Below are positions 8,808 to 16,388 of a stretch of DNA of 25,492 nt, in pieces. A model generated the notes under the pieces. That model was not told the DNA's origin. It made no database searches and worked only from the letters and a program-made list of their open reading frames with translations. Position 1 is the stretch's first letter, and each line of letters opens with the position of its first letter. The stretch spans positions 1 through 25,492 of the forward strand of contig BQJS01000047.1 of assembly GCA_021604825.1 (NCBI GenBank). The letters run 5' to 3'. The translations under genes and the position numbers were made by a program. This stretch comes from Phycisphaerae bacterium (GTDB lineage: Bacteria > Planctomycetota > Phycisphaerae > UBA1845).

Positions 8808-9437
8808 CTATATTGGCCGATTCCAACGAAGCGATTCGGCTTGATCCTTCGGCTGCCGCACCTGACGTACGTGGTCCAAGTGCATCAGGTAGTAACCACC
8901 GTCGCCCGTCGGCACGAGAATCAGATTCTGATTGGTCATGCGGTCCAACCGTTGCTTGGGCAGGTCAGCCACGTTCCAAATTCCAACCTCATGGGCCGGA
9001 ATGCCGTTGCGATGATCCACATTGACCGGATGCCGCGCCAAGTTTGGATCGCCCCAGCCGTTGTTGCCGCTTGAGTTCTGAGGCTGAAACGTATTGCTAC
9101 CACCCATATCAGAACCCGGCGTTTTCCAAATCAGCACCAGCGCCAGACACGCCGCCAACCCGCTCGCATAGATCATCCACTTGTGATGACGGGGCTGGCG
9201 AGCAACCACTTCGTGACGAACCTTCAGTACCGGAGCAGAAACGGCATCGCCCGCCCCTCGCGCACTCGTTCGAATCACGTCGGCTGCCAGATCATCGATC
9301 TCGCAGTACGATTCATAGATCGCCCGCACATCGGCGCTTCGAAGCAACTCGCGATCCAACTCCAGTTGTTCGCTTTCCGAAATCTCGCCGTCGAGCTTAC
9401 GAACAATCAATCTCTCAATGTGTGCATCGATTTTCAT
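8808..9437 (-). CDS. Membrane-anchored anti-sigma-like protein (FecR-type N-terminus)
   Basis: A 209-residue single-pass protein encoded directly after an ECF sigma factor. The N-terminal part (about 1-60) has the helical pattern seen in planctomycete FecR/anti-sigma proteins (VRKLDGEISESEQLELDRE). It lacks the HxxxCxxC of zinc anti-sigma factors. One transmembrane segment is clear at about 87-105 (MIYASGLAACLALVLIW). The extracytoplasmic part is short (about 100 residues), rich in N and G, and shows no FecR domain. The predicted topology has the N-terminus inside binding the sigma factor, with a periplasmic sensor tail. The start ATG has AGGA close upstream. The gap is 79 bases to the sigma gene and 101 to the PDZ gene, consistent with one operon. 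The role is inferred from position and topology. Confidence 0.72.
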   Translation of the reverse strand: MKIDAHIERLIVRKLDGEISESEQLELDRELLRSADVRAIYESYCEIDDLAADVIRTSARGAGDAVSAPVLKVRHEVVARQPRHHKWMIYASGLAACLALVLIWKTPGSDMGGSNTFQPQNSSGNNGWGDPNLARHPVNVDHRNGIPAHEVGIWNVADLPKQRLDRMTNQNLILVPTGDGGYYLMHLDHVRQVRQPKDQAESLRWNRPI

Positions 9438-9516
9438 AATCCTGCTACCTTAAGTCCGAAGAAACTTTTGATCCTCCGCACCGTTTGAACCTTCAATTCG
9501 GTTCCGAATCATTTTC

Positions 9517-10074
9517 TTACACGAGCGCCTTGCGAAGCATTCGCCGCGCCCGCACCAATCTCGTTTCAATCGTGTCCACCGGAGCGCCCAATACTTCAGC
9601 GATCTCTTTGTAACTCCAACCTTCCAGATGCCGCAGCGTCAACGGTTCGCGATAGAGTGCAGGCAATGCCTCGATCGCAGCTTGAACAGCCTCCCGCTTT
9701 TCACGAACGCCGTAGCGCCTCTGGGGGTCAGCCCCTTCCGAATCGATCACCTGTTCGGGCAACGCGCATGTTCGATCGCGCTGCTTGGTCACGTTGCGGC
9801 CGGCATCAACGGCTGCGTTACGGGCCAACCGATACAACCACACGCGCCAACGACTCGGATCGCGGAGGTCGGCGATCTTCTCCCACACCGTCGTCCACAC
9901 CTGCTGGGTGACGTCGTCGATGTGGTCGTTGCTACCGAGGACGCCAAACACGACCCCTCGAACCCATCGGTCATGGCGGCGCAATAACTCCCTGAACGCA
10001 TAGTGGTCGCCCTGTTGGATCGCCTCTATGACCGGTTGTTCAGCGTCGAAATTTGCGTCTGCTGCCATTTCCAT
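9517..10074 (-). CDS. ECF-type RNA polymerase sigma factor
   Basis: A sigma-70 family regulator of about 185 residues of the extracytoplasmic-function type. Region 2 spans about residues 15-90 (FRELLRRHDRWV, then DIDDV-like HIDDVTQQVWTTVWEKI, then WLYRLARNAAVD). Region 4 spans about 125-182 (IEALPALYREPLTLRHLEGW, then YKEIAEVLGAPVDTIETRL and a basic end). There is no region 1 or 3, as expected for ECF factors. The open frame extends upstream to 10191, but the added residues are low-complexity and outside the family length. The ATG at 10074 (or 10068) gives the usual length; neither has a strong ribosome site. It heads an operon with an anti-sigma gene and a PDZ gene. Target promoters cannot be inferred. 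Confidence 0.9.
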   Translation of the reverse strand: MEMAADANFDAEQPVIEAIQQGDHYAFRELLRRHDRWVRGVVFGVLGSNDHIDDVTQQVWTTVWEKIADLRDPSRWRVWLYRLARNAAVDAGRNVTKQRDRTCALPEQVIDSEGADPQRRYGVREKREAVQAAIEALPALYREPLTLRHLEGWSYKEIAEVLGAPVDTIETRLVRARRMLRKALV

Positions 10075-10387
10075 GGTTACCGTTATAGACGCACGCCCCG
10101 CCCATTTCCTGTCAACGGGTTTGCCCGTTCCGCCAAACAAGACGCGATCCGCCCCTGCACCCCTGAAATCGGCGGTGGATCCCCATCTCATCCATGCCCG
10201 CCTTCAATATTGACGATTGAATCCGCCCGGCTCATACATTGCCCGGCTAGGCGGTTGCAATGATTGTCGCCGCCGGTATCACTTGATACCCGTAATCAAC
10301 GGCGACGCTGTTGAACGCAAAACAAGCCGTCAACTTGCCGGGCCATTTGGTTCCACGCACGATTCGCCCCTATGGAGGGCAAACACC
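10075..10387. other. Divergent intergenic region between ECF operon and propeller gene
   Basis: A 313-base gap that should hold promoters for both directions. On the minus strand there is a perfect TTGACA (10115-10110) and a TATAAC (10087-10082), but the spacer is 22 bases, too long for a standard promoter. A small perfect hairpin, AACGGG-TTTG-CCCGTT, lies at 10114-10129. Nothing else recognisable: no RNA gene and no convincing ORF. Confidence 0.4.
10374..10379 (+). promoter_or_regulatory. Ribosome binding site GGAGGG that decides the start of the first propeller gene
   Basis: GGAGGG, separated by eight bases from the ATG at 10388, is the strongest Shine-Dalgarno in the window. It supports that start over the longer open frame beginning at 10217. 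Confidence 0.7.
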
Positions 10388-11797
10388 ATGCACAACGATT
10401 CAACCCATCGCGGTAACACGTCAACCCGAGACCGGGTCGGCACCTGGGCACTGCACGCTGCGTTGGCCGGATGTTTTATAGCGATTAATGCGCTGACTGG
10501 CTGCGTCGAAACGCCACGGCCCGGCAGTGGCGATGACCCGCTCCCCGGCGACGAAATCAATCTGGCTGTCGTCGCCGACGGTTTGACGTCTCCGCTCGGA
10601 CTCGTTGACGACGGGACCGGTCGCAAGTTCATTTACGACCAGGTTGGCACCATACACATTCTCAACTCCAACGGCACGCTCAACGAAACACCCTTCCTCG
10701 ACATCTCCGATCGCATGATCGACATCTTCGGCGGTGGAATCGTTTTCGACGAGCGCGGGCTGCTTGGGTTTGCGCTGCACCCGGACTTTGCCGACAACGG
10801 ACGATTCTTTGTCATGTACTCTGCCGACAAAGGCGAGACCGATCCACCGGCATTCGATTCACAGTCGCGCTTGTCAGAATTTCGCGTTTCCGACGATGAC
10901 CCCAACGTCGCCGATCCCGACAGCGAATTGATCCTGCTCGAAATACTTCAACCACAATCCAACCACAACGGGGGGGAGTTGGCATTCGGACCTGAGGGCA
11001 ACCTCTACATCGCGGTGGGTGACGGCGGTTCGTCCAACGATGTCGGGTTGGGCCACACACCGGATCTTGGCAACGGGCAGGATCGTTCGAATCTGATGGG
11101 AAGTATATTGCGCATCGACGTAAACGGCGCGCCGAATCCCGGCCTTGCTTATGCTATACCAGCCACCAACCCCTTTGCCAATGACGAGCAGTTTCGCGGC
11201 GAAATCTTCGCGTATGGCCTCCGCAATCCGTTCCGCTTCTCGTTCGATCAGGGTGGCGATAACGCCCTCTACGCCGGCGACGTTGGACAGGACCTCATGG
11301 AAGAAGTCAACGTCATCACCAACGGCGGCAACTACGGATGGAATATCCGCGAGGGCAACAACTGCTTCTCCCCCACGAGCCCGGGGGTACCGCTCGCCGT
11401 CTGCGCAGACGTCGGTGCTGACGGCACACCGCTGGTCGAACCGATCTTGACTTACCAGCACATCGGAACCAACGGCGCACGCATCGGCATCTCGGTCATC
11501 GGTGGTTATGTTTATCGGGGCAATGACATCCCCACGCTCAACGGTCAATACATCTTCGGCGATTTCACGACCGACTTCGGCGATCCTAACGGATCAATAT
11601 TCGCAGCCAGCCAGGATGAAAACGGCGCATGGACGCGACGCGAGCTTGCGGTGACAGGGAACAACAACGGACGCTTAAACCAATACCTCTTCGCATTCGG
11701 TCAAGACGCCAACGGAGAAGTCTACGTCATGGCCTCCGATAACGCTGGACCGGTTGGCAACCGAGGTGTTGTTTATAAGATTGAGCCTGCCGAGTGA
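10388..11797 (+). CDS. PQQ-type glucose/sorbosone dehydrogenase-like (HHIP-like) beta-propeller lipoprotein
   Basis: A secreted six-bladed propeller of the soluble glucose dehydrogenase / HHIP-like / aldose sugar dehydrogenase family, 469 residues. Members with PQQ oxidise sugars in the periplasm; many planctomycete members have no known substrate. The N-terminus has a long basic lead and a lipobox ending at C39 (INALTGC), so it is probably a lipoprotein. Family motifs appear in order: ERGLLGFALHPDF (about 122), SNHNGGELAFGPEGNLYIAV with the conserved His (H193), GLRNPFRFSFD (about 278), then GDVGQDLMEEVNVI and GGNYGW (about 298-318). The GGAGGG site fixes the start. It is the first gene of a plus-strand cluster with DUF1800, DUF1501 and a second propeller. 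PQQ dependence is inferred; not every cofactor ligand could be checked by eye. Confidence 0.85.
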   Translation: MHNDSTHRGNTSTRDRVGTWALHAALAGCFIAINALTGCVETPRPGSGDDPLPGDEINLAVVADGLTSPLGLVDDGTGRKFIYDQVGTIHILNSNGTLNETPFLDISDRMIDIFGGGIVFDERGLLGFALHPDFADNGRFFVMYSADKGETDPPAFDSQSRLSEFRVSDDDPNVADPDSELILLEILQPQSNHNGGELAFGPEGNLYIAVGDGGSSNDVGLGHTPDLGNGQDRSNLMGSILRIDVNGAPNPGLAYAIPATNPFANDEQFRGEIFAYGLRNPFRFSFDQGGDNALYAGDVGQDLMEEVNVITNGGNYGWNIREGNNCFSPTSPGVPLAVCADVGADGTPLVEPILTYQHIGTNGARIGISVIGGYVYRGNDIPTLNGQYIFGDFTTDFGDPNGSIFAASQDENGAWTRRELAVTGNNNGRLNQYLFAFGQDANGEVYVMASDNAGPVGNRGVVYKIEPAE

Positions 11798-12088
11798 TTT
11801 CGCGATCCGCAACTTCTGCGCGATCGACCCAGCGGCGCATCATCCCATAACCACATTCGTGCGCGCAAACCCCTCTCAAGAATGGCCTCCTTCACCGCCA
11901 AGAACCCACCACATCGGTTGATAAACGCCAAATTGCGCGAAACTTTCTTTGACTTCAACGCGCACGTATTCGATTAACAATGTTGAACGCGATCCGAGGG
12001 AGAGGAGCAACTGCACAGTCGCCGTCACGCGATTGAGGGCCCTCTTCGCACAATCATTCGGAACAGCTCATCGGGGAGAATGCGAAAT

Positions 12089-13624
12089 ATGTCCTACACG
12101 ACGCGCCTGCTCTGTTATGTCGCCATTACGTTGATGACGGTCACGGGTTGCACAAACTCCGATCCCGGCGGTGACGGTTCGGGTGATGGAGGCGGTGGCG
12201 GACTCTTTGGAGGTGGTAACTCCGGCGGAGGCGGCGACGGTCAATCGCTTGCCAAGCATTCTGATGAGATCACCTCCGATCAAGCGTATCACCTGTTGCG
12301 CCGTGCAGCGTTTGGGGCTACGCCAGAGCAAGTCGAGCAAGCCGTCCAGCGCGGACTAACCGCCACGGTGGAAGACCTTTTGGAAAAGAAACCCGTGCCA
12401 GCCGAGTGGGAAGAGTTGGCCGAGCTTTACGAAGACAACATCCCCAGACGATGGATGGTCTATTTGCTCGAAAGCCCAAATCCGCTGCACGAGAAGATGG
12501 CGATGTTTTGGCATGATCGCTTCGCCACGTCGCGCCGCGTCGTCAGCGGGCGCGATCGCAACCTAGCCGTCCTGCATTGGAACATGATTCGGAATCAATC
12601 GCTCGGTAACTATCGCGAATTCTTGCAGGAACTCACGATCGACCCACTGATGCTCATCTGGCTCGACGGTGCCAACAGCCCCAAAGACAACCCCAACGAA
12701 AACTACGCCCGCGAATTCTGGGAACTGTTCACGCTAGGCCGCGACGTCCTTTACACCGAAGACGACATCAAAGAATCGACCAAGGCCTTCACGGGCATCA
12801 CGCTGTTGCGCGAATCCGAGCAAGACGCACGACCCATTTACGACCTGCTCAACCACGACACCACCATCAAGCAAATTCTGCCCACCCGTGTCGAAGCCGG
12901 TGACTACGATTATCTCGGGATGATCGACATCACCCTCGACCAGCCCGAAGCGGCTGAGTACGTCGCCCGCAACCTCTTCGTCGCGTTCATCCACGACAAT
13001 CCCAGCGACACGGTAATCAACGACCTCGCCAAAACGCTTACCGATTCGGACTTTGAAATCGAACCTGTGGTCCGCCGACTCCTCACGTCGCAGGCCATGT
13101 TCTCTTCTGACGCGGTCGGCTCACAGATCACGTCACCGGTCGAACACGTCGTAGGCGTCTTCCGCACGGTCGACATGCACATCCACGGCGAAGATTCGCA
13201 AGGGTACATTCTTAACCAACTCTGCGACGATCTGGCACGGGCGGGGCAAGAGCTTCTCAATCCGCCGGGCGTCGAAGGCTGGACCGAAGGTGACGCATGG
13301 CTCGAAGATCAGTGGCTGATCAATCGCATCTCGGCATTGGGGCGCAAAATGGAATTCGGGCCCGACCGCACCTCTGATCTGCCATACCACCTCTTGCCAC
13401 CAGTCGAACGCTGGACCGAGCGCGAAATCCGCGAAGAGATCGTCAACACGATTGCTGGCTGGTTCCATCTGGAGCTGACCGAAGAAGAAGTGGACATCTA
13501 CATCGAAATGCTCGACCAAAATGGTTGGCGCGCATTTCACCTGCTCGAGGCAGACCAGCAGCCCCGACACGTCAGCGAGTTAATCCGACTGATGGCCGTT
13601 CACGAAAACGTCATCACCCGATAG
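12089..13624 (+). CDS. DUF1800 family lipoprotein
   Basis: An exported protein of about 511 residues belonging to DUF1800, a family of unknown function common in planctomycetes and often encoded beside DUF1501. Signal and lipobox: MSYTTRLLCYVAITLMTVTGC, with C21. This is followed by a Gly/Asp-rich linker (about 28-55). Family motifs: HLLRRAAFGATPEQV, MAMFWHDRFATS, then DNPNENYAREFWELFTLG, and near the C-terminus NPPGVEGWTEGDAWL. The ATG at 12089 has GGGGAG ten bases upstream. The ATG at 12080 is also in frame but lies one base from that site and is less likely. The gap of about 290 bases before it shows no terminator or RNA gene. A DUF1501 gene follows 67 bases later, suggesting a functional pair. 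Confidence 0.9.
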   Translation: MSYTTRLLCYVAITLMTVTGCTNSDPGGDGSGDGGGGGLFGGGNSGGGGDGQSLAKHSDEITSDQAYHLLRRAAFGATPEQVEQAVQRGLTATVEDLLEKKPVPAEWEELAELYEDNIPRRWMVYLLESPNPLHEKMAMFWHDRFATSRRVVSGRDRNLAVLHWNMIRNQSLGNYREFLQELTIDPLMLIWLDGANSPKDNPNENYAREFWELFTLGRDVLYTEDDIKESTKAFTGITLLRESEQDARPIYDLLNHDTTIKQILPTRVEAGDYDYLGMIDITLDQPEAAEYVARNLFVAFIHDNPSDTVINDLAKTLTDSDFEIEPVVRRLLTSQAMFSSDAVGSQITSPVEHVVGVFRTVDMHIHGEDSQGYILNQLCDDLARAGQELLNPPGVEGWTEGDAWLEDQWLINRISALGRKMEFGPDRTSDLPYHLLPPVERWTEREIREEIVNTIAGWFHLELTEEEVDIYIEMLDQNGWRAFHLLEADQQPRHVSELIRLMAVHENVITR

Positions 13625-13691
13625 AAATCCGTCGAGCAATAAAGCAAACGACTCAACAACGCAGCACGAAAGAAACACGGGAGATCGAAAC

Positions 13692-14891
13692 ATGAAGGGA
13701 TGCGTAGAGTGGCACAAGATGAATCGCCGAAGCTTCATCGCCAAGACCGGTATGGGGGTGGGAGCGATGGCACTTGCGGACCCCATGCTTCAAACCGTCG
13801 CCAACACGTACGGACAGTCTGCCAGCGGGTCGGGCGACCTTCTGGTCCTGTGCCAACTCAACGGCGGGTTCGATGTCCTGAGCTTTCTTGCTCCGTTCAA
13901 GAACTCGGTCTATCAGAGCAAGCGCCCCGTTCTCGCGCTGACCGAAGAAGATCTCACTGTCCTTCCGGACAACTCAGACTTCGGCATCAACAATCTGTTC
14001 CCAATCTTCAACGAACTCTACGCACAAGGTCAGTTGGCTGTCATCCAGCAGGTCGGTTATCCCGATGCCAACGGTTCGCACTTTGAAAGCCAGGAAGTCT
14101 TCGAGTACGGCGTGCGCAATCTGCTTGGCACCGTACCCGGCAAGTGGTACGAACGTCTCCGCAAAACGTACTTCGATGAGCCGTTCGGCGTCCTCGACAC
14201 GCGATCGATCGGCGACCCGTCGCGCTACGGGTACCCCGACAACACTTATCGCGGCGCAGTGCAGGACGCATTCAGTCGCCTTTCGCTCGAAAAACAAGGC
14301 ACCAGCGAAAAGCGCCAGGCCATCATTGACGCTTACAGTCGCATCAACATTCGCGGCGCTGAAATCCGAGAGAAGACGGCTGACTTTGAATCCACCGGTG
14401 AAGAGCGCGGTGAGTTTTTCCGCGCCGCCCAACTCGCCGCCGCTGGCCTGGGCACGCAGATCATCAAGCTATCCTACGGCGGATTCGACACCCACGGGTC
14501 GCAGGATCAAGCCAATCTCGACTTGTTCCCGAAGATCAACAACCACTTCGCCCAATTCGTCGCCGACCTTAAAGCGATGGGCATGTGGGAACGAACCTGC
14601 GTTTGCTTCTACTCCGAGTTTGGCCGCCGAAACGAAGAAAATGGAAGTCCCGGTACCGATCACGGGCATGGCGGCCACATGATCCTCGCGGGTCCGCGCG
14701 TCAACGGTGGCCTTCACGGTCAAGCGGTTTCGACGGCTGACCTGAACGAAGATTCGCTGCCATACTACGTGGACTTTCGCGCCGTTTTCGCATCCTGCAT
14801 TCAGGATTGGCTGGGCTTCGATCCGAAACCAGTCTTCGAAGTCAACGGGGAAACTTACGACACCGGGATCGGCTCGTCGCTGTTCGTCTAG
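13692..14891 (+). CDS. DUF1501 family protein with Tat signal
   Basis: A 399-residue protein of DUF1501, which belongs to the alkaline-phosphatase/sulfatase-like superfamily and is typically exported folded by Tat. The twin-arginine motif NRRSFIAKTG is at residues 11-20, followed by a hydrophobic Gly/Ala stretch and a plausible cleavage region. Family motifs: LCQLNGGFDVLS, YPDANGSHFESQEVFEYG, SYGGFDTHGSQDQ, then FYSEFGRRNEENGSPGTDHGHGGH spread over about 310-335. The start ATG has GGGAG eight bases upstream; ATG at 13719 (MNRRSF) is an alternative that keeps the Tat motif. The gene lies 67 bases after DUF1800 and 48 bases before the second propeller, so one transcript is likely. DUF1800/DUF1501 pairs are widespread in planctomycetes; the substrate is unknown. 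Confidence 0.92.
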   Translation: MKGCVEWHKMNRRSFIAKTGMGVGAMALADPMLQTVANTYGQSASGSGDLLVLCQLNGGFDVLSFLAPFKNSVYQSKRPVLALTEEDLTVLPDNSDFGINNLFPIFNELYAQGQLAVIQQVGYPDANGSHFESQEVFEYGVRNLLGTVPGKWYERLRKTYFDEPFGVLDTRSIGDPSRYGYPDNTYRGAVQDAFSRLSLEKQGTSEKRQAIIDAYSRINIRGAEIREKTADFESTGEERGEFFRAAQLAAAGLGTQIIKLSYGGFDTHGSQDQANLDLFPKINNHFAQFVADLKAMGMWERTCVCFYSEFGRRNEENGSPGTDHGHGGHMILAGPRVNGGLHGQAVSTADLNEDSLPYYVDFRAVFASCIQDWLGFDPKPVFEVNGETYDTGIGSSLFV

Positions 14892-14939
14892 ACGCTCGCG
14901 CCAAGAAAGAAACGCGTATCATTTAGAACGGGGACCACC

Positions 14940-16175
14940 ATGTCAGCCCGACTCTGCGCCGCACTTATTGCGTCCATGCTCTGCGCATCGCCCGCCATCG
15001 CCGGGAGCGCCAATGCCGATGGCTTCTTCGTTGAAGTCTATTCGGAAGGACTGAATCAACCGATCGCACTCGCCTGGGCACCCGACGGACGACTCTTTAT
15101 CGCCGAGCGCGAGGGCGTGATTCGCGTCGTTGAAGACGGCGTGCTTCTCGACGAACCGTTCGTGCAAACCGAAGTTTACACCGAAGGCGAATGTGGCTTG
15201 CTCGGCATCGCCCTGTCACCCGATTTCGCCAACGACGGCTACATCTATGGGTTCGTCACCGTATCCGACAAAGAACAGCGAATATTGCGTTGGACTGACA
15301 ACGAAAACATCGGCGAGAACGAAACCGTCATCCGCGCCAACCTGCCCACGACCGGCACGGTCCACAATGGTGGCTGCATCCGATTCGCACCCGACGGCAC
15401 GCTGTACTTCTCAATCGGCGATATTGGCCACCCGGAGAACAGCCAGGACATCCAATCCCTCGCCGGTAAGGTCGGCCGCATCAATGCCGACGGCAGCGTT
15501 CCGGATGACAATCCCTATGAAACGCCAACGGGCGCAAAACGAGCGACCTTCGCTTCAGGTTTTCGCAACCCGTTTCGATTCTGCTTCTCGCCTGACGGCC
15601 GGTTGTTTGTCATGGACGTCGGTTCGAGCGCCGAAACGCAACGCGAAGAAATCAACCTCGTACGCGTCGGCGAGAACCACGGCTGGCCCGAGGTCGAAGG
15701 CATCTCTGATACGGCTGAAGCTGACGGGTTCACGAACCCCATTCTCGCCTATCACGAAGAAGGTTCGTCCATTTCCGGATCGGTATTCTACGACGACTCG
15801 TTGTATCCCGAAGAGTACGAGGGCAATCTCTTCCACATCGATTACGTCACGCAGGCGATCTTCCGCGCGGTTCTTTCCGGCGATGAAGTCATCAGCCACG
15901 AACTGTTCGTCGAGTTGGAGAATGGCCCAGTCGATCTGGCACTCGGAATCGACGGCAATCTCTACTACACCGAATTGTTCTCTGGAAGAATCATGCGAGT
16001 CCGGACGTCCAACCCCCAAGAGGATCGACCCACCGCCGACCTCGACCTCACAAGCGATACGGGCAACAACGTCCGAGGCCTTTGCGGCGTCGGTATGATT
16101 CACTCCGGCATCACGGCCATGATGATGATGGCCGCCATGGCACACCGCAGGCGCAAAGCCATCGATCGCTGGTAA
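14940..16175 (+). CDS. Second HHIP/glucose-dehydrogenase-like beta-propeller with possible C-terminal anchor
   Basis: A 411-residue paralogue of the first propeller. It has an ordinary Sec signal (cleavage near AIAG, residues 18-22) rather than a lipobox. Motifs: IALAWAPDGRLFIAEREG (about 42), GLLGIALSPDF (about 86), VHNGGCIRFAPDGTLYFSIG with the conserved His (H142), SGFRNPFRFCFSPDG (about 206), then DVGSSAETQREEINLV and NHGW. The extreme C-terminus is unusual: GLCGVGM (C382), a short Met-rich hydrophobic stretch TAMMMMAAMA, and HRRRK. This Cys-hydrophobic-Arg order resembles C-terminal sorting tags such as MYXO-CTERM. The start is supported by GGGGA five bases upstream. It is the last gene of the cluster with DUF1800 and DUF1501. 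Confidence 0.83.
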   Translation: MSARLCAALIASMLCASPAIAGSANADGFFVEVYSEGLNQPIALAWAPDGRLFIAEREGVIRVVEDGVLLDEPFVQTEVYTEGECGLLGIALSPDFANDGYIYGFVTVSDKEQRILRWTDNENIGENETVIRANLPTTGTVHNGGCIRFAPDGTLYFSIGDIGHPENSQDIQSLAGKVGRINADGSVPDDNPYETPTGAKRATFASGFRNPFRFCFSPDGRLFVMDVGSSAETQREEINLVRVGENHGWPEVEGISDTAEADGFTNPILAYHEEGSSISGSVFYDDSLYPEEYEGNLFHIDYVTQAIFRAVLSGDEVISHELFVELENGPVDLALGIDGNLYYTELFSGRIMRVRTSNPQEDRPTADLDLTSDTGNNVRGLCGVGMIHSGITAMMMMAAMAHRRRKAIDRW

Positions 16176-16194
16176 CCGTCAACCCATTCCAAGT

Positions 16195-16267
16195 GTGCCA
16201 CTGCTCTGTGAGCAGTGCCAAAAGGGTAAACCAAGCCTACAAAACACTGCTCACAGAGCAGTAGCAC
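16195..16267. repeat. Doubly palindromic inverted repeat
   Basis: Two 23-base arms (16195-16217 and 16245-16267) are inverted copies with one mismatch, separated by 27 bases. Each arm is itself a hairpin: CACTGCTC-TGT-GAGCAGTG at 16199-16217 and ACTGCTC-ACA-GAGCAGT at 16246-16262. This is the layout of paired REP sequences (REPIN/BIME). No T-run follows, so a simple terminator is less likely. It sits between the second propeller gene and the hydrolase gene. Genome copy number is unknown from here. Confidence 0.8.
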
Positions 16268-16388
16268 ATCATCGCGCTAACTCCTGTAACGTTGCACGAA
16301 CGCGCCTCGGCAGATAAGCTGTTTCAACTTACAAATCCGCCCCTATCGGCGGACCGAACTCAGCTTACTTCTGCGTATCTCCTTACCC

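Noticed and set aside
10874..11548. Minus-strand 224-codon frame inside the first propeller gene
   Set aside because: Antisense shadow of a gene with clear motifs; no ribosome site or domain seen.
11798..12088. Possible small RNA or riboswitch before the DUF1800 gene
   Set aside because: No stable conserved structure, terminator or known aptamer pattern could be recognised by eye.
15130..16098. 322-codon frame inside the second propeller gene
   Set aside because: The translation is low-complexity (Ser, Thr, Arg, Pro) and overlaps a well-supported family member in another frame.
16082..16264. Small frame across the end of the second propeller gene and the inverted repeat
   Set aside because: It is made mostly of the propeller end in another frame plus translated palindrome; no independent support.
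16195..16267. Simple intrinsic terminator for the propeller cluster
   Set aside because: The hairpins have no following T-run on either strand, and the nested palindromes fit a REP pair better.
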